DNA from: Aptenodytes patagonicus
Lineage: Eukaryota > Chordata > Aves > Sphenisciformes > Spheniscidae
Assembly (NCBI RefSeq): GCF_965638725.1
Contig: NC_134952.1
Coordinates: forward strand, 56,832,065 to 56,896,064
Direction: 5' to 3'
DNA length: 64,000 nucleotides
Numbering within the stretch: the first letter of the stretch is position 1; the number at the start of each line of letters is the position of its first letter. The notes below the pieces were generated by a model, which did no database searches, was not told the origin of the DNA, and saw only the letters and a list, made by a program, of their open reading frames with translations. The translations under genes and the position numbers were made by a program. This document shows positions 12,701 through 26,225 of this stretch, in pieces.

Positions 12701-13907
12701 AGGGGAAAGGCATGATTTATCAGATCCTCACCCAGAGGTTCATGTTCTCTCTCTTTACCTAGAAAAGATGGTCATCCAAGGTTACGGGAGAAGTAGCTGA
12801 GAGATCAGCATGCAAAAACTTTCATGGCAGCTGCTTTCGTCTGTTAGGCAGGCTTTTCTACCCCAGAGCAGATGGCTTTGAAGTTGGCACAAAAGCCAAA
12901 CAGACAAGACATAGATACACGTACAAAAGCTTTCTCACCCCCGCATGCATTAATGCCCTCTGAAGACAAGTCACACCGGGCTTTCGCAGAGAGGTCTCTG
13001 GGTACGAGTGTGGAGGAAGTTCATTACATTCCCCTTTTTAACAAATTCGTTTGGTTCCCGAGCTTTGTTACTCAGGAAATGATTGGGTAGCTGTCAATAC
13101 CACCACAGTACGCTGCTGCAAGAGATGAAGACTTGTTTGTCCTCTACTACATTCTGCACAGGTTTTATTTTCAGATATCATGTTTATAAATTTAAGTACT
13201 AGAAGTAGTGAACAAATACTTAGTAAGAATGTATTAAAAATGCACCTGTGTTAAAAGAGCATCTCAAAAGGAAAACACTGAAAATTCAAGAAATAGCTTT
13301 TTCTTTTGTGCTTATCAGAGGATGATACCGTATATGACTTAAGTTGAATACTGTGACTTTGTTTTAGGGGGAAAGTCCCACCACCATTAGCAATAAGAAA
13401 GGTCAGCAGAGCTATTAATATTCCTCATAATGCTTTACAAAGTTTTCTGCAATTGTATAACCTTGCTGCTGTTCCTGTGCAGAGTGTTTCCCTGGATATG
13501 AATATCATAACCCCTGAGAGAATAAGGCTATCATTACCTGACTGATCAGCTGACCTACCAGAATACAGATTATCTGATCTTCTTTAATGCAAAGTGGTTG
13601 TCAGTACTTTATGGCTGTAACGGCCGGTCAGCGAGGCAGAACAAAAGAGCAGACTTGTTAATAAAAATTAACATTTAAAATAACATACACTTGGTTGTGT
13701 ACATAGAAGTAAAACAGAGAGAGAAGGCAACGTCCTTTTAACAAAAAGTTTGTCTGATTTTTTTATTTGCAAAACTAGAGAAATAAAACTAGGTCCTGGG
13801 CTCATATCTGGGCACTTCCCATTGATTGGGTGCTCCTGACATCAGTACAAGGCGAACCTTCTCCCATTTTGACCAGAGGAGCGTCTGGCCTGTTGACTTT
13901 ACAGTGT

Positions 13908-13958
13908 ATCTCCAGATTTACACCAGCATGAAAGCAGAATCAAAGGCTCACTCCACCT
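13908..13958 (+). repeat. Worn interspersed repeat, sauropsid type
   Basis: The segment CTCCAGATTTACACCAGCAT followed by GAAAGCAGAATCAAAG resembles a repeat word I recall from bird and turtle genomes (GATTTACACCAGTGTAA then GAGCAGAAT). It is diverged and the family is unnamed here. Confidence 0.3.
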
Positions 13959-15454
13959 GCTGAACAACCTGCAGCGCTGCTCCAGCATTTTCACCAGGCA
14001 CAAGATGGAGATTTCCTCCCAGCTGGACATTATCTGACCTCCCTAAAGCAGAGCAGATTTCAAGTTTCTAAACAAAAGAGCATGGCAATGTACCAGGCTG
14101 GATTTGTATTGATCAGGCAGCATTTTAACAGCTCTCCTCAGCTTAATTTTAAGTGCAGTGTACCATAGCAATAATCCCCATCATCCCTTGTCAGCTGGAC
14201 AGGACTAAAATATGTCTCAGTAGAAGATAGGAAGGTGAAGTAAGACATCTGAAATTTTTTGCCTTAAGAACCTGGTATATTCCACAGGCACTTTATTATT
14301 TTTTGTCACATCAATGCTGACATAAGTGTTAAGACGAGGATGCAATAGCTGCACTGCTATTTATAAAGGCACTGGATAAAGATCAACAGATGTTTTCAGA
14401 ACAGCCATGTACTTCAGTGGTTACTTGCAAAAATTTCCACTAGAGAAGTTGGAGCATTAGAAAAAACTATAATGCAGAAACTCTAAAGTAAAAGCCCTGA
14501 ATTGTTGAGGTTTTCTAGAGGATCCACCAGTCATGAGGCTAATTGCTGTTCTAGTCTGACTGTTGTGGGCTGCTTCCGTCTTTGATCAATATCGATTTAA
14601 AACATGGAAGTGTGGTAAAAGCAAGCCAAAGGTTGTGATGCTGTCAATAATTCACAGCAACACCTCAGACAAGGTACATGTTAAATTCTTGGTGCTAGAT
14701 TAAGTGTTAATCGTATTGCCAATCCTAAACATTTAAAATTCAAAATTCATCCGATTTTTTAACAGTGTAGATAGATGTACTGGTTTGGAGCCTCCATTGC
14801 TCACTCTCAAATTCTACTATTAAATCACAGGTAACTTTTTCATAGAAGCTGACACTGAAAAATAACCCACATAACAAAAGACAACACCGATTCTACCACT
14901 GTCATGGCAAAGTTATGATGCAGCTGTGGGGTTTTGCTAAAATGCACAGTAAGTACAAATACAAAGTATCCCTTTCAAAATAAGGCACATTTTGGTAAGA
15001 GTCTGACTGCAAAATACTCCCAAGGCAAGTTTCAGCTAAGGCAGTATAAAAGCATAATCATTGTTTTTATCTTTGAAGTTGGGTTTATTTTACCCAGTCC
15101 TGTTTCATGCCTACAGGTGCTAAAGACACTTGCCTGATTTTCAGGGTGAACTGTCTAAGCAGTAAGTTATTTCAGAGTGCTTTAATTTGCAGGATAAGTA
15201 TATGCACCATGTTTGCACAAAAGTGTAAATAGTGCAGGCTGAGCAGTCATCAGGCATCTACAGGGTCAAGGCTTTTTTGTAGCGACTGGCAGCAAAGAGT
15301 GAAAATGAACATCATTATCACTGCTAATGAAGGATGAAGAGCTCAAGCTAGCCATGCAGTAGAGCCATCAGGAAGGATGTCAAAAATTGGCTAATAAAAT
15401 TTAGTAAGTGTGAAGTTCATGTCACCTTTCTATATGGAAAGCGAGCTCTCCATA

Positions 15455-15468
15455 GAGAGCGCGCTCTC
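15455..15468. repeat. Perfect 14-base palindrome
   Basis: GAGAGCGCGCTCTC is self-complementary over its whole length. A related GAGCTCTC word lies a few bases upstream (15453 and before), so the interval from about 15442 can fold in more than one way. Confidence 0.8.
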
Positions 15469-17827
15469 AGAGCTGCCAGATGGGAGGAAATATCTGGTAT
15501 AATACCTTCCCTGCTCTCAGTTTAGCATGAGGAGCAGAATAGAGCCTGTGCTTTTGCTAATCTCTCATTACATCCGATAAGCAGCATGGATAACCATCCG
15601 TGAATGGATGAATATTCTGACCTTCGTTAGACATTCACAGAGCCCTGAGCTAGAAGCAGCTAACTTTTACCAGCATCCTGATAAAATCTACCTCCTGCAC
15701 TTGAAGGTAGCCTAGAACAAGATACCCAATTTCAGAATTTCAAGATTTAATTTGAAACACCTTCTAGGACCCAGGTCAGGAGTGGAATTTGAGAAGAGTT
15801 TTACTGCCAAACTAAAGGTGCCCAACTAAAATCCTGGCTCCAAATAGCTTCGAGTTTTGTGATACCCAAAATGCAGACTTGGCATTTTGCAAAACACCAT
15901 GTAGGATTTTCTGTTCCTTTTTGTCCACACCTATTACAGGTTATTAACCTGAATGGCAGCGCACCAAACTCATGTAGTATCTCTGCACATCAGATGAGCA
16001 ATTGGCAAGTTAGCAGACCTCCAAAATTAAGCATCTTAGCTGTTTTAAGCAGAACAGGTGCCCTGCTGTAGTTGTCCTTGCCCATACTGTGGTCCCTGCC
16101 AAAGGCTCCGTTCAGGACAGGGTCCCAGCTGGGCTAGGTGCTGTAAAATCAGAGTCCAAATCTCACAGAAGAGCTCCAGCAAAAGCTTTGAGGGGCTGAA
16201 ATGGAGGCAGCAAGGAGAGAAAGTGAAGTGATTGGAGTAAACCTGGCACACATCCTGCTAGACTGCAGGCATCAAACAGGCTGCTCTGAGGACATTTCAT
16301 TTTAAATTTGGCTTTAATCTATCTGACCCAGTTCCTCCCCTTGTAATTTTCAGTTAAGCCTATAAGAAAAAAGAAACACAGTTTTGTTTAAACCACTTGA
16401 AGAAAATAAGCCTTTTCTGCTGGTTTGAGCAGCAGACCACAATAGTGTATGTTGTGTTCAGGCAAATACAATTTTCTCTGATTCTGAAGCTTTCTGCACA
16501 TTTCCATGGTCAAGAATTTCATCCAGAAAAACCCATCGGCATCTATAAACAGTAGCAGGACCTGTTCCAATATGAACGCTGGCAGGCACAGGAGCAGGGG
16601 AGTTGCCTGTGCACCCCCGGCAGTGGGACAATTAGCACAACTACCCCTGGTTCTAGATTTTAAGGAAGACTGTGAGCATGGCTCAGCCTCTCACCTGAAC
16701 GTGGCCAGGCTGCGCTTGGGTCCTTCGTGTGGTCTGCTTGTGTAGTGGCACAGAGGAGGGGCAGATGAAATGTTTCTAGCCAGAAGGTCCCAGTGAGGCT
16801 TCAGTAGCCTTCATCAACCAGTCACTATCCTTCTGCTGTGCTGGTCCTAAATTAGAGTCCTTTGCTCAGTTGCTTTAGAACTTTCCATACGGTGCAAAGA
16901 GGCAGAAGGCACCGTTTCCCACTGAGAGATTAGAAGTGACCTCTGCCCAAAAGCTTGGCTACTTTTGCCCACATGAGGCAAAGCTGGGCTCCTTTTGTTT
17001 TTGCTGGGTAAGGATGGCAACTTGCTCTGTTTGAACTTTTTCAAACTGGTCTGATAGCCCCATTGGAACTCCCAGAGAAATTCAGGTTGTTGCGGATTTC
17101 TCCAACACCTTCTTGGCTCCCAGCTGTAATTTATGGCTTACGTTCAGTTTAGGTGTTTGCCTTTTACAGGCAAGTTCTTGCAATACTGCATGCTGTAACC
17201 ACATTTTAAACAAGCTAATGCTTAACCACAGAGTTTTAGCAGTTCTCTGAGATGGGGCCAATGTCTGCAGGGACCTTGCAGAGTCCCTTGCTAAATGGCA
17301 ACAAGAGAGATGCGCTTAGGGGCATCTAAGGGGCCAGCTGGCACCTGTGGGACAGAAGAGACATCTGTTGTGCCCATATTTTAGCAGCACTAATCTATGT
17401 CAGGAACAGCAGGTTCGAAGCCCTCAGGGTCTAAGTCAATCATATTGAAATGCCGTGCACAAGAGGATCGGGGGCGGTAGATGTCTAATCGAGGTCTAGA
17501 TGGGTCACGTTCAATCAAGGCAGAAGACATTTGGGAATTTTAAGGAGAGCTAAACCCTTGCCAGCCGTGCCTCGCTGCCATAGGTGGCAAAGGGGAAGAC
17601 AGACGAGTTGCAGCTGTCCTGTCTCAGTACAGGAGCGCAGGGTGTATGTACAGCTCTCAGGGAGCTATTTGAGAGGCTCCAGCTTTGGACATGGGAACAG
17701 CGTGCATAACGAGAGGTACGCAAGGACACCCAGAACATGCCCACTCTGGGCAAGGCCATGCAGGATGAGACCCACCCGATCCTTACAGATACCTACACCT
17801 CATGACCTTGCTGTACAGCAGCACAGA

Positions 17828-17920
17828 CCCCAGAGGCAAGGACCGTATCAAACACTAACCACATGCATCTCAGCCGAGGCAGTTACCTCCAGCACAGTGC
17901 TTCGGTGCGGTGGCTATATT
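17828..17920 (+). repeat. Possible L2/MIR-like 3' end
   Basis: AGAGGCAAGGACCGTATCAA, followed some 50 bases later by CCAGCACAGTGC, echoes the conserved tail of ancient L2/MIR elements (GGGCAGGGACCGTGTC ... AGCACAGTGC). The similarity is partial and read by eye. Confidence 0.25.
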
Positions 17921-20644
17921 GCTTCTGACTCCAGAGCTAGCTTATCTGGTGTTAACTTTAGCATCTCGACACCCTGTGCCCTTGTGTGTGTACTCTTCAC
18001 TCACAGGAAACCCTGAATTTACTGCCAATGCAAACAGCCACAGACAGGCACACAAACACATGGAGTTTATGCAGCTTTTCTCCCTACAGCCTGGGAAACC
18101 ATGCCACATCATGACTTGCCTTCTACTCCCTTTCCTAAGGAACTCATAGTACCAATATATTTCTTAACATGCCCCTCATTGTTCAACAGGCCAGCCCAAC
18201 TGAGTAAATGCTACTATAATAACATTTAGTCATTTAGTGCCTACTGTACAGCATTGTTCACTTCCAAGGGCATTTAGAAGTATGGAGTTTCTGCAGCTCT
18301 GAGGTAGAGACATTTATGATCCTTGTAGCTCTTTTGTTGTAAATAATTTTTGAATATGGTGAAATGCATGAAGAAAGAATTAAAGACCAGATTATGGCTG
18401 CAAAGCCACCGGCAGTTTGGGGAATAATGTAACACATACAAGTCCCCTGAAAGTAACAGGACAGACCAGCTTTCACCACGTTTTTGATGAGAAAAGCTTA
18501 TATGTCTTTGTGCAGAAATATCCTTTCACTGCTCTTTTAGATCACGGATGTGATCACGTTTCATTCATTTCCTTTACAGACCACAGGGTGGCAAAGATTG
18601 CTTGGTGCTTGGCTTCTGCACAGCGAGATGACAAGCTGGAAAGCTAGGTCCTCAGCACCTAGACGGGTAGAGCCATACAAAGTGCCCACTGCCCTTGAGT
18701 GAACAGAAACCACAACCACAGCAGCATGCACTCCATCGTTTGGATATGCAGGTTATATTCCCTTCCCATGGGAAGGACGTAGGGTGAGGAGCAAAACTAA
18801 GATTCAGATGTTACAGCAGAAGATGGACTTCCAGGTGGAGTCCATAAAAGGCCAGGTCTTCGTGCGTTCCAGGTCTCCAGAGCCTAACATGGACCGATGG
18901 CACTTCAAGGCCCCACTGATGATTCACGCTGCAAATAAACTTCTGAAGGCAGCAGGTGCCGGCGCTCATCAGAGGACGAAGCGCAATTGTTTTCTAGTGA
19001 ACAGAGTAATTTGAAAAGTATTTGTACCATCTTGCCAAAAACACAAACTGTGCCACGTTTATTTTTAGATGCAGATATCCCTCCGGGAAGAAACCACAAC
19101 CAGTTATGTCAAACATAAATCAGAGCTACCTGCTGATACCATCACAGAGCTTACTACAGTGCTTTTTTTTAAATGGCTAGCTACCCAAATCCAAGGCTAC
19201 GTTTTTCCTTGCCACATGGCGAGCCATGATGCACTATTAGGTATCCAAACTTTAATTTACATCTCAAACTACCTGCTTTCTCAGGGAGCAAAATACTCAC
19301 TGGGATAGAGGTGTTGGGCAGGGAAGAGCCAATATGGGGGAGCAGGGCTGCAGCCCTCTCCTCCTTGGCACATTTCTATCCCACACTGCTCCCTGGGGAG
19401 TACTTTGTGCTCCCTGGTAGAGTGTTTTGGTTTTTTTTTTGTAACATTTCCCTTGTTGGGTGAATAGCGCTGTGCCGAAGGGAAGGGAATTGATGTGCTG
19501 GCCTCAGGGCTATCAAAGCATGTAATTCAGGGGCTGTATTAGGGTTTTAGGTGGATGGATGCTTGACCCTGCTGCGGCAGTTCTGGGTAGTCACACAGCA
19601 GGCAAGCAGGCAGCTCTTGTTAACCTCTGTAGTGGATTAGCCACTGGAGGGGCACAAAGGTCTGCACTGGGCACTTACATCTGGTTGTTGCTCAGGTTAT
19701 TTTTTCTGAGGCTTTTTTTTTTTTTTCCAATCTGCTTTCAGTGCTGCACCGTGCTGAGCCCTCTTCTGCTCCAGCCGCCGGGCTCTGGCTCCTCACCACA
19801 CTAGTGTCTGCATTAAACCGTGTAACATTAGTCACTCCTGGATCCCGCACAGCCCTGCTGCTCTACACACAAAGGCAACATGCTCCTTCAGGTATCAGCA
19901 TCCCAGTCAGATTTATAGGATTTATGATGGACTATGGAGTACAAATCATAAAAAAACACCAAACATTTCCTATATCAGCAACAAAGCTAGTACTACACAG
20001 CAAACATGAGTCTTAGAAGAGGATGTGTGAATATACGTGTATACAAACAGAGAAGGGTTATGTCAAAAGAAAAAAGTTTCTGCAAGATGTCGTTAATAGT
20101 ATTTTCTTGTTCTTCTTGTGTCATATGCTATGGACGGTACTGGTTATGTGTTGTCTCACATTTCCTGTCTTAAAAGGCTGTTTGACCCTTAGTTCTTTCC
20201 AAAAATAATCATATTATTCACGGTGCAAGGTTCTGCAATTATGCTTTCACTATTCTCCCAGAAAAATAGCATTTTTCCACATCCTCTTCACTATTGGGAA
20301 AATAAGGTCTGCAAATCCAGTATGAGCAAGCACTATTTAACCCATTAAGGCAATGACTTTCTGACTACATAACTAATTTTAAATACATAACATATTTTGA
20401 ATACTTAACCAAAAGATTAGATGCAAACTTGCACATATCAGTGGGTAACATTAGGGATTCAGAGTTCTGGTTTAACTCAAATGTTGCTGGGGATTAAGAG
20501 TTAAGAGCTCTGATGTCACATTTTGTCTTCTTGTTCCTCTCAATTTTTATCATCATCCTTGCTTTTTATGGCTACATAATGAGATAATTACGATGCAATT
20601 ACTGCACTGACAAAAACTGTTTTGAAACACTCATACAAGAGCCC

Positions 20645-20732
20645 TTGATAGCTGCACAGATGGTGGGCAACAGCTTTATGGATGGAGGTTGGACTAGATG
20701 ATCTCCAGAGGCCCCTTCCAACTTTAATTTTC
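20645..20732 (+). mobile_element. CR1-type LINE, 3' end fragment
   Basis: The sequence contains GGAGGTTGGACTAGATGATC followed by TCCAGAGGCCCCTTCCAACT. This is the hallmark 3' untranslated segment of chicken repeat 1 (CR1) non-LTR retrotransposons. The preceding GGTGGGCAACAGCTTTATGG also fits CR1. Only about 90 bases of the element remain. The terminal short repeats are not visible and there is no reverse transcriptase frame, so it is a dead 5'-truncated copy in the plus orientation. Confidence 0.9.
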
Positions 20733-20795
20733 CTACGACATTTTAACATGTACGCTTATATGCCAACACTTAATATTACCCTTCTGTACACCAGT

Positions 20796-21480
20796 TCATC
20801 CAAACAGAAATACCCCCACAGGGCAGACAGGCCTTGGAGGCTGAAATTCCTCTGCCAGATCACCTCCTGTGCCTTGCCAGACTGAGCTCTGAGGAAAGGC
20901 GATACGCTGCTCTCGAAATATCACACGAGCCCCATCCTTGGGGAGCTCAGCAGCAGTGGCATCTGGGAGGACGGACACACAGACCTGGCAGCTATTGGGT
21001 TGAAATGACCTGCAGAGAGAGCTGGTTCCTCCAAACACCGAGCCTCGCTTTCTCCTTGCAGGGCAAGGACCTCGGCTGAGGTGCTGCTGTGCATCGTCAC
21101 ACCCACCCACGATGAAATTCTCCAGCATGGGCGGATGCTCAGGGTAACGAGCGCCGAGCAGGGTCTCACCAGCTTGCTTTGCCCCCCTGCCATCGTACAC
21201 CTCGTGTTCACCCTTTGCGTCCCCCACACCATGGCTGTCAGTGGCATCCAGACCACGCTTCTGATAGAGCCTGAGTACCTCTGGCCCCCTCACGTTTCTG
21301 AAATCCTTCACCCTTTTGCTCCAGCCCATAAAACAACAGAGATAAGCCATTCGCGCTTTGGCTACTGAGAAAAGCAAGAGGGTTGCTTCCGTCTGTTAAA
21401 AGTGACCGTTCCTCCCAGATCAGCCCTTCTGCAGCGTGACACAGAGAATGACGGGCACCATTTTCGCGTCGTGTTAAGCT
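20796..21480. other. CpG-enriched patch with overlapping open frames
   Basis: About twenty CpG dinucleotides fall in roughly 650 bases, more than in the flanks. The longest intergenic open frame of the window lies here on the minus strand (20796-21377, 193 codons), and shorter plus-strand frames overlap it (20834-21079 and 21081-21368). None shows a domain I recognise. It could be an old retrocopy, a distal regulatory CpG patch or a chance GC-rich segment that keeps frames open. I do not call a gene. Confidence 0.3.
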
Positions 21481-24400
21481 AACACCATCCCTGTCCTGCT
21501 TCCCAACTGTGCAAGCAATAAAGCTTTGTGTAGTCCCTGTGTTTTCCAAGGCTCAGTCCATTTTGGACACGTAAACTCTAAAAAGAGCAAATTCTCATGT
21601 TCCAAATATCCACCAGCTTACCACCCACCCAGCACCCAGGCAGCACCTTGCAGGCAGGCCGGTATGCCTGTACCTACCTCAAACAGCTTCCCACGGCCCC
21701 TGCCTACTGGTGTTTTCCTCCTCTCAGATACATGTACATGTACGCACCCACATGGGGACTTCTTCGTTACACAACATCATTTTGTAAGCTACGAATTTGC
21801 AGTGGAGGCCCAGTTTCTCTACTGCAGATTGTATACTGCTCCAGAGATGCTTAGTGTTAAGATTAAAGAGCTATATAATTTTAATTAAGCCTAAGACTAA
21901 GATTTTTATTCTCATTCTAATGAAAATATATATTCCCTACTGCCATTCTGGAAATGGTAATACTAATCCCTACTCAAAACCAGAAGCAAATCCATCTGAT
22001 ACTCTTAACATATAGGTTGCATTAGGAACCCCCAGATTGACACGTGTTTACAAATTCCCATTTTGTTTCTCTCCTCAATGACATTAGCCTTGAGGAGGAG
22101 CACCTGTTTATACCATGACCCACAGATACTGAAAGCTATTTAAATACAGTCCGGACAAAGTCCTTGTCAGAACTACAGCTAGGCTCTGGGCTTTCTTTTT
22201 TGCCGTCTGCCTCTCACCTCTCCACTGCAGGTTTTTTCTTTCTTCCATCGTGCCGCCTTCAGTACTTTTAGTTCCTATCTACCCTGTAATTACTCTTTCG
22301 CTAGCTTGTCTGTCTCCTGCCCATTTGCTTGCAAGTTTGACGGTGCACGTCCTATGCTGGAAGAAAACACCCGAGCTTCCCTTTGCCCTCACGTGCGCCC
22401 CCAGCTCACAACCCGCTTCCAGCACCCGAGCCCCCTGAGCGAGCTGGTGCGTTGCTTCAGTACCTGGGGCTGCTCTCGTCCATCTTTGCTCTGCTGGCAT
22501 TATGGAAACAGATCCCCAGAGCATCATTTCCTCCCCTCACCTCAGAAAGCTTCAGGGACTTAAAGGCTCTTTCCTCAGGTGGTATCTCAAACCACAAATC
22601 AATCGCACATAATTTTTTCTACCCAACAGTTTCAGAATTAGATATCTTTTACCTACTCTAAAGTAACGAGGAACAAAATACTTTTCTGATGCTTAGTTTA
22701 AAAAAAAAGTATGCCATTGCCTGCATTTTTCTTTCGGTAACATTTTTTCTCCTTCGCTACTGCTTCAAGTGGAAGTGGTAAAAGCATTTAAAACACAGTG
22801 AAAGAGTCGGTTAAGAAGTTAAAACAGTAAGAAAAAGGAGTGTGTTTGGAAGAGTATTTTCTTCCCTCACCTCCTTCTACATCCTCTCATGCTACTACTA
22901 TTTTCTTAGTGCCACAGAAACATCCAAAGGCTTTGGTTTTGTTGTTTTATGCTGTGTATCCACACAAGCTGAGGAGAATACCTTACTCTTGGTTTCAAAA
23001 GGCCCGGACTCTGCTAACAGTTCAAAAATGCGGTTGGTTTTTAAGATAGTGGCACCACCTGCAAGCTAGCGAGGCTGCAAATGTTTGCAGGGTCTTGACA
23101 AAGTGTGAGCCTGCAGGGCAAGCAACAGAACCAGTGGGAAGACATTGGGAAGAAAATATTTCAATGTGAAAAAAATGTCTCCATGTTTTTCAGCTAGGGG
23201 AAAAGACTGATTTTTAAAGCTAAAATTAGAAGCTAGAAGAGGTAAAAATGTTACCACCTTTTTTTAAAATCAAAAGATGTATTCTACTGTAAGACTGCAA
23301 CTGAGCTGAAAAGTCTTTTTGATTCCAGTTCCTCCCGCTCTTTCTCTCCAAACACGCGCCCCTTCAGCCAACTTGACTCCACAGGGCTGTGGGAGGAAAA
23401 ACTCCTGGGCTCTCTCTGTAGGTGCCAACTCGTGCAACCTTTACTGGGGAGCAATGGAAAGAGAGAAGCTCCTGCGAGCCCTGCTGACCGGTGGGAAGCA
23501 ATGTGGAGAATCCCGTGCTGGCACCCACTTGCTGCTCTTTCCTGGACACCCTCTTGAAACGCCTGTCAGGTAGTTTCTTCTAAGAAAATTTATGCGCAAG
23601 AGAGTAATGCATTTCCCCCTCCTCGGCAAGGCTGATGCTTGCGCTGTTTTCAATGAATGACTTAACGGTGGCTTGACTCGAAAGGTATGCCTTATCCTGC
23701 CTTCAGGGAGAAGGTAGGGGCGCAGCCTGGTGCAAACATGGCTGCTCACCCTTCATTAAAAAGGCAAACCAGAAGTCCCTGGCTAATCCCCAAGACATGG
23801 ATGTGACCCTCTGAACCTCTCATTCTTTCCGCTCACCTCCCACAGTCCGAAGCAAGGCAACTTGGAGGTCTGGATGCAAAGTCAAGAACAGCATCAGCCA
23901 CGTTATGTATGTTCGGTCTGCGGTATGCATCCTTTTTTTTCTGTTCCTGCTCACAAGATGCTGGGATGAGGCGAGGATGCTGAGATATGACAACTGCACA
24001 AAGAGCACAACTGCTAGCTGAAATCCCATCTGTGTTTCTCTCCTTGTTAAAAAATAAAACAAAAAAAATCCAGACTAGGTGATGAGAAAAACTGGGCAAC
24101 TCTATAGCTGTCGGACAAAGCCCTGCCAAGAAGGACAATTCCATTTTTCCACTCCTCTGGCTTCGGATATCATGAGCTAACCCCAGCTGTAGAAATTTAA
24201 ATCTGGTCTTTAAATTTAGGTGACAGGCCACCTTCATGGCTCATCTGGACAGCTGCAAGGGTATCCCAAGTGGAAGGGAGGGGGTTCAGAGCAATCACTT
24301 AGTAGATGAGCCTTTAGGTATTGCCTGGAAGAGTTTCAGGACTTTTTCATACCCTCCACAGAAATTACAAACTGTCACTGCTACGTCTACTCTCTGTCCA

Positions 24401-26130
24401 CTCCCTTTAGACTTATTTTATTCCATATAACTATATTAAAATTATATTCATTTCTGCATACAGTATTTGCCCTTCTCATTAACCTCACCCCAAAAAGGAG
24501 CTCAGAGAGCAGAAATTGAAATACCATTCTCCAACTTGCCTGTGCAGAATTCACAGTGCAAAAACAAATGGATGACTGACTCCTGAAATTTTGGATTTGG
24601 CTTCATAATTGAAGGACCAGAAGAAATGTTAGCTTTTTCAACAAATAATTAGCTTCTCTGAAAATAGCCTCTGTTCCTTTCTTGCACCATGTAAGTCGCT
24701 CAACTAAATTAACAGAAACAACCAAACAAATTTAGTGATGTTGGAGAGGAGAGTGTCAGACTTTTAGTTGATAAAAGAAGAATCAGCCTCCTGAATTCTC
24801 ATGTTTGACAGCTCTGATGTTGAAACTTTTCTCCAAAATAAAACCACAGTCTTTTATATTCACCTCCCTCAGGGACACTCCTGGAGATTTAAAGCAGAAC
24901 CCCGTATTATTTCTTCTCCTCTAACTCTGTTATAAGTTTTACACGTTTTCCTATGTAGAGACTCCTAAAGTAGTCCGAGCATTTCAAAAAAGCTATTCCA
25001 AGTCCCACACATATATCATAATGGAAAAAGACGCCAGGTTTTTTTTTTCTGGAAAATTAAACAAAATAAGATGAGAAGCTCAGCACAGTGCACCATGCAC
25101 CTTACTTGTTTAAACTTTCCTGTGCTATTAATCTCTCCAGACCCTGAACCTACCAAGTGTGAAAACCAGTCAGTGTCCATGGGGCTAAAAGCAGGGTACC
25201 CCCTGCTTAAGCCCTCCACCCTGACCATGACCACCACCCCTCCAGCAGCCCATGACCTCCCTCCTGGGCTGACTCCAACCGGTTTCCCTGCTCAACCCCA
25301 GGCGTACGCTTGCAGAATTGGAGGCGGATGAAGCAGGACTGCCTCAAGCCTGCGCTCTGCACCACCTGGAGGGGAGCCAGTTTTGGCCTGAAAACTAAAT
25401 AGCTATGTTATCAGGCCTGTGAAGCCCTGTGCTCTCCTGCAATGCAAAGATGCTATAGGAGCAGCAAGCCTTACAGTTCGTGTCTATTGTGGCACAGCTC
25501 AAAATGATGCTGTCGTTAAGGAAAGAGGTTTGCCCCAGGTTTATCCCAACTTCCCTCAACCTATATGCAGGCACAAAGTCCTAAGGTGGGAATTCAGCGA
25601 TGGAAGAAGTCATGGTGTCAGAAAGCAGACCAAAACTCTCCCTTCCACCACGGAGACCCATTGCTAAATCATATTTGTACCATATTCAGACCTCTCAGTG
25701 ACAAGAGTGATACATAGCTGTCTAGCAGTATTTATACCACAGCGACCACTGCAGTATCTGGGGAGCGCGGTATAAATACAGACCGAGTGATAGCCAGGGA
25801 AGCCCAAAGAGTGGGCGAGGAGGGCGAGTGGCCAAAGCAGCTGAGAAACGTGCTGATTCAGTGCATCTCCTTCAGCTGTCCTCAGCAGCGGGTTGCCACA
25901 GAGTGGAAGTCGGGAAGATTAGAAGAACCGATTTTTCTTTTTTTTCCCTGCTTCAACAGCCCATTTCTCACACTTTGCTTGAGCCCACAAGGTTCTTCGT
26001 TTGAGTATCCGAACACAGCACTTTGTGTTACTATGTAAAGTATAATAAACACATAACTATTTCTTCTGAAGGGATGATTTGGCTCATGCCTGCCAGCCTG
26101 CAGCACTCAGCAGATGAGGTTGGAGTTGTC

Positions 26131-26225
26131 ATCCCTGTCTTACAGATGGGGAAATTCATGCAAAGGGAAACTGCCTTGCCCCAGCAGGCCTGTGGCTGTG
26201 CCAGAAGTAGAGGAGAGGTTCAGTT
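26131..26225 (+). repeat. MIR-like ancient SINE fragment
   Basis: ATCCCTGTCTTACAGATGGG, then GAAATTCATG, and CTGCCTTGCCCC further on, follow the order of the MIR core (CATTTTACAGATGAGGAAACTGAGG ... TGACTTGCCC). The match is diverged and read by eye. Confidence 0.45.

Larger units (their letters stand above)
7960..20640. other. Intergenic, no gene recognised
   Basis: Apart from the short repeats listed separately, I find nothing that assembles into a gene. A (CA)n microsatellite of about six units lies near 10646-10659, and short poly-A or poly-T runs occur at 9472-9482 and 19716-19728. The 161-codon plus-strand frame at 17531-18016 shows no recognisable domain, and part of it overlaps repeat-like sequence. 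Confidence 0.65.

Noticed and set aside
17412-17422. GGTTCGAAGCC, a match to the tRNA/Pol III B box
   Set aside because: No A box at the right spacing and no acceptor, D or anticodon stem can be formed, so it is not a tRNA or a tRNA-derived SINE head.
17531-18016. 161-codon plus-strand open frame
   Set aside because: No domain, and its second half overlaps repeat-like sequence. Treated as chance.
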